Positions 62,746 through 64,000 of a DNA stretch of 64,000 bases are shown one piece after another. Below the pieces are notes generated by a model. The model made no database searches. It worked only from the letters and a program-made list of their open reading frames with translations, and was not told the DNA's origin. The DNA is taken from positions 558,001-622,000 of the forward strand of contig NZ_CP040297.1 in NCBI RefSeq assembly GCF_013393945.1, read 5' to 3'. Every line of letters begins with the position of its first letter. The first letter of the stretch is position 1. Origin of the DNA: Nostoc sp. TCL26-01. Lineage in GTDB: Bacteria; Cyanobacteriota; Cyanobacteriia; Cyanobacteriales; Nostocaceae. The position numbers and the translations under genes are program-made.

Positions 62746-63459
62746 ATGCTATCTGCGTATCTGCTAGTATCTCACGGGAGCCGCGATCGCCGTCCCCAAA
62801 TTGCTATGAAACAACTGGCTCATTTAGTAGCTGACAAATTACAAATGCCTCAAAATTTAGTAGGTACAGGATATCTAGAACTCAGTCCTGAACCATTACA
62901 TCAGCAGATTAGGCATTTGGCGCAAACGGCTGTAGATTTTGGTTATCATCGTCTGCAAGTTATTCCCCTGTTTTTGCTTCCGGGTGTTCATGTGATGAAT
63001 GACATTCCCCATGAAGTCTCACAAGCACAACAGGCTGTAGGTAAAGATATCTTGATTGAATTACAACCATATCTAGGTAGTCATCCAGGCTTGCAAAAAT
63101 TTTTAGCAGCGCAAATGGCTACGATGAAAGCACAAGCCTGGATTTTACTCGCTCATGGTAGCCGTCGTCCCGGTTCTCAACAGCCGGTGGAAACTATCGC
63201 CGCAAATATTGGTGCAGTGGCTGCTTATTGGTCTGTAGCTCCTAGTTTAGAATCGCGTATAACAGAGTTGGTAGCTACTGGCTACAGAGAAATTGCGATT
63301 TTGCCATACTTCATATTTCCTGGTGGCATCACTGATGCGATCGCTCAGGCAATTGAGGCGCTAAAATTACAATTTCCTGGGGTAAATTTTTACTTAGCTC
63401 AACCCTTGGGAGCCAATGCCGAATTAGCCGATTTGATTGGGGATTTGATTGACACATGA
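62746..63459 (+). CDS. Sirohydrochlorin chelatase (CbiX/SirB-like)
   Basis: 237 residues from ATG 62746; the upstream frame is repeat translation. It inserts Fe2+ (siroheme) or Co2+ (cobalamin) into sirohydrochlorin. Two half-domains each have the metal-binding His: AYLLVSHGSRDRRPQ and WILLAHGSRRPGSQQP; also VIPLFLLPGVHVMNDIP and ILPYFIFPGGITD. The repeat leaves no Shine-Dalgarno before the start. Its stop overlaps the start of the SUMT gene (ATGA at 63456-63459), so the two are co-translated. Confidence 0.92.
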   Translation: MLSAYLLVSHGSRDRRPQIAMKQLAHLVADKLQMPQNLVGTGYLELSPEPLHQQIRHLAQTAVDFGYHRLQVIPLFLLPGVHVMNDIPHEVSQAQQAVGKDILIELQPYLGSHPGLQKFLAAQMATMKAQAWILLAHGSRRPGSQQPVETIAANIGAVAAYWSVAPSLESRITELVATGYREIAILPYFIFPGGITDAIAQAIEALKLQFPGVNFYLAQPLGANAELADLIGDLIDT

Positions 63460-64000
63460 ACCGCACAGACAATCAGGGACAAAAGAATTTGGGTAAAGTT
63501 TATTTGGTGGGTGCGGGGCCGGGAGATCCAGGATTGATGACGCTCAAGGGCAAGAGTATCTTAGAATGTGCTGATGTGGTGATTTATGATGCTCTTGTCA
63601 GTCCAGCGATTTTGGCGATGATTAATCCCCAAGCAGAACAAATCGACGCTGGTAAGCGCATGGGACGACATTCACTATTACAGGAAGCCACAACTCAGCT
63701 ACTCATTGACAAAGCTCAAGATCACGCCATTATCGTCCGGCTCAAAGGTGGTGATCCCTTCATTTTTGGGCGTGGTGGCGAAGAGATGGCTGATTTAGTT
63801 GCCGCAGGTGTTCCCGTGGAGGTTGTGCCGGGGATTACATCGGGTATTGCGGCTCCAGCCTATGCAGGTATACCGTTAACCCATCGGTTGTATAGTTCAT
63901 CCGTAACTTTTGTCACTGGACATGAATCCGCCGGTAAGTATAGACCGAAGGTAAATTGGCAAGCGATCGCTCACGGTTCTGAGACAATTGTGATTTACAT
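63456..64000 (+). CDS. cobA: Uroporphyrinogen-III C-methyltransferase (SUMT), 3' truncated by window
   Basis: 181 codons are visible. VYLVGAGPGDPGLMTLKGKS, DAGKRMGRHS, VRLKGGDPFIFGRGGEE and VVPGITSGIAAPAYAGIP are the signatures of SUMT, which uses SAM to make precorrin-2 for siroheme and cobalamin. It starts inside the chelatase stop (ATGA overlap). The pair forms the siroheme branch. The frame is open to the last base of the window. Confidence 0.95.
   Translation, partial: MNRTDNQGQKNLGKVYLVGAGPGDPGLMTLKGKSILECADVVIYDALVSPAILAMINPQAEQIDAGKRMGRHSLLQEATTQLLIDKAQDHAIIVRLKGGDPFIFGRGGEEMADLVAAGVPVEVVPGITSGIAAPAYAGIPLTHRLYSSSVTFVTGHESAGKYRPKVNWQAIAHGSETIVIY

Overview
The window comes from a filamentous, heterocyst-type cyanobacterium (Nostoc/Anabaena/Calothrix-like). 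Three things point there: HIP1 sites (GCGATCGC) occur throughout, coding and non-coding; almost every gap between genes holds the tandem heptamer repeats (STRRs) and palindromic repeats typical of these genomes; and the gene content fits (nifV-nifZ-nifT with a nif-linked serine acetyltransferase, ferredoxin-sulfite reductase, ferrochelatase with a chlorophyll-binding tail, NDH-2, CPA2 antiporter, DUF3172, AMIN and TIGR02587/02588 proteins). No phage, plasmid, large IS, rRNA or CRISPR region was found. One tRNA, tRNA-Arg(TCT), is present.

Layout. 1-3.8 kb: the 3' part of an AAA-like ATPase/periplasmic-binding fusion, a YhaV-type toxin-antitoxin pair and a small DUF6888/DUF6887 pair. 3.9-6.7 kb: ferredoxin-sulfite reductase with a ribbon-helix-helix-like tail, and a small outer-membrane-type protein. 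7.0-12.6 kb: a MITE, an ADP-ribosylglycohydrolase, a repeat-rich HTH protein, a membrane protein, a cyanobacterial orphan, the tRNA and a DUF3172 protein. 12.7-16.4 kb: AMIN protein, orphan and cation/proton antiporter. 17-20.8 kb: three co-directional redox/membrane genes (NDH-2, DoxX-like, GMC oxidoreductase). 21-25.2 kb: clpB and a frame-disrupted sugar-type ABC ATPase. 25.4-31.3 kb: FAD monooxygenase, ssb, fused dipeptide-type ABC ATPase, a small membrane ORF and a pentapeptide/TPR protein. 31.5-43.5 kb: cell-envelope proteins (SLH-FAS1-barrel, pentapeptide, PEP-CTERM integral membrane protein, an acidic orphan, a membrane coiled-coil protein, CsbD, TIGR02587/02588). 43.8-50.4 kb: methyltransferase, hemH, PAP2 phosphatase, GNAT, a broken XRE regulator, TauE/SafE and two divergent CadD-like exporters separated by a second MITE copy. 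50.5-57.9 kb: a three-domain cell-wall lysin, a REC-histidine kinase, aldehyde dehydrogenase, fused pabAB, an S4 protein and an orphan. 58-62.2 kb: a nif accessory cluster on the minus strand (nifP-like cysE, a small ORF, DUF2949, nifV-nifZ-nifT, then a 2Fe-2S thioredoxin-fold protein). 62.7-64 kb: siroheme genes (sirohydrochlorin chelatase, then SUMT/cobA cut by the window end).

Functional links: cobA and the chelatase make siroheme, the cofactor of the sulfite reductase at the other end of the window. NifP, NifV, NifZ and NifT support nitrogenase cofactor synthesis and maturation. The most unusual observations are: an ABC ATPase gene interrupted by a low-complexity insert with a C7 run at which a single-base slip rejoins the frames; a 28-bp exact copy of a sulfite reductase segment in front of a toxin-antitoxin operon; a MITE family with 8-bp target duplications; and repeats that supply stop codons or C-terminal codons to resident genes.
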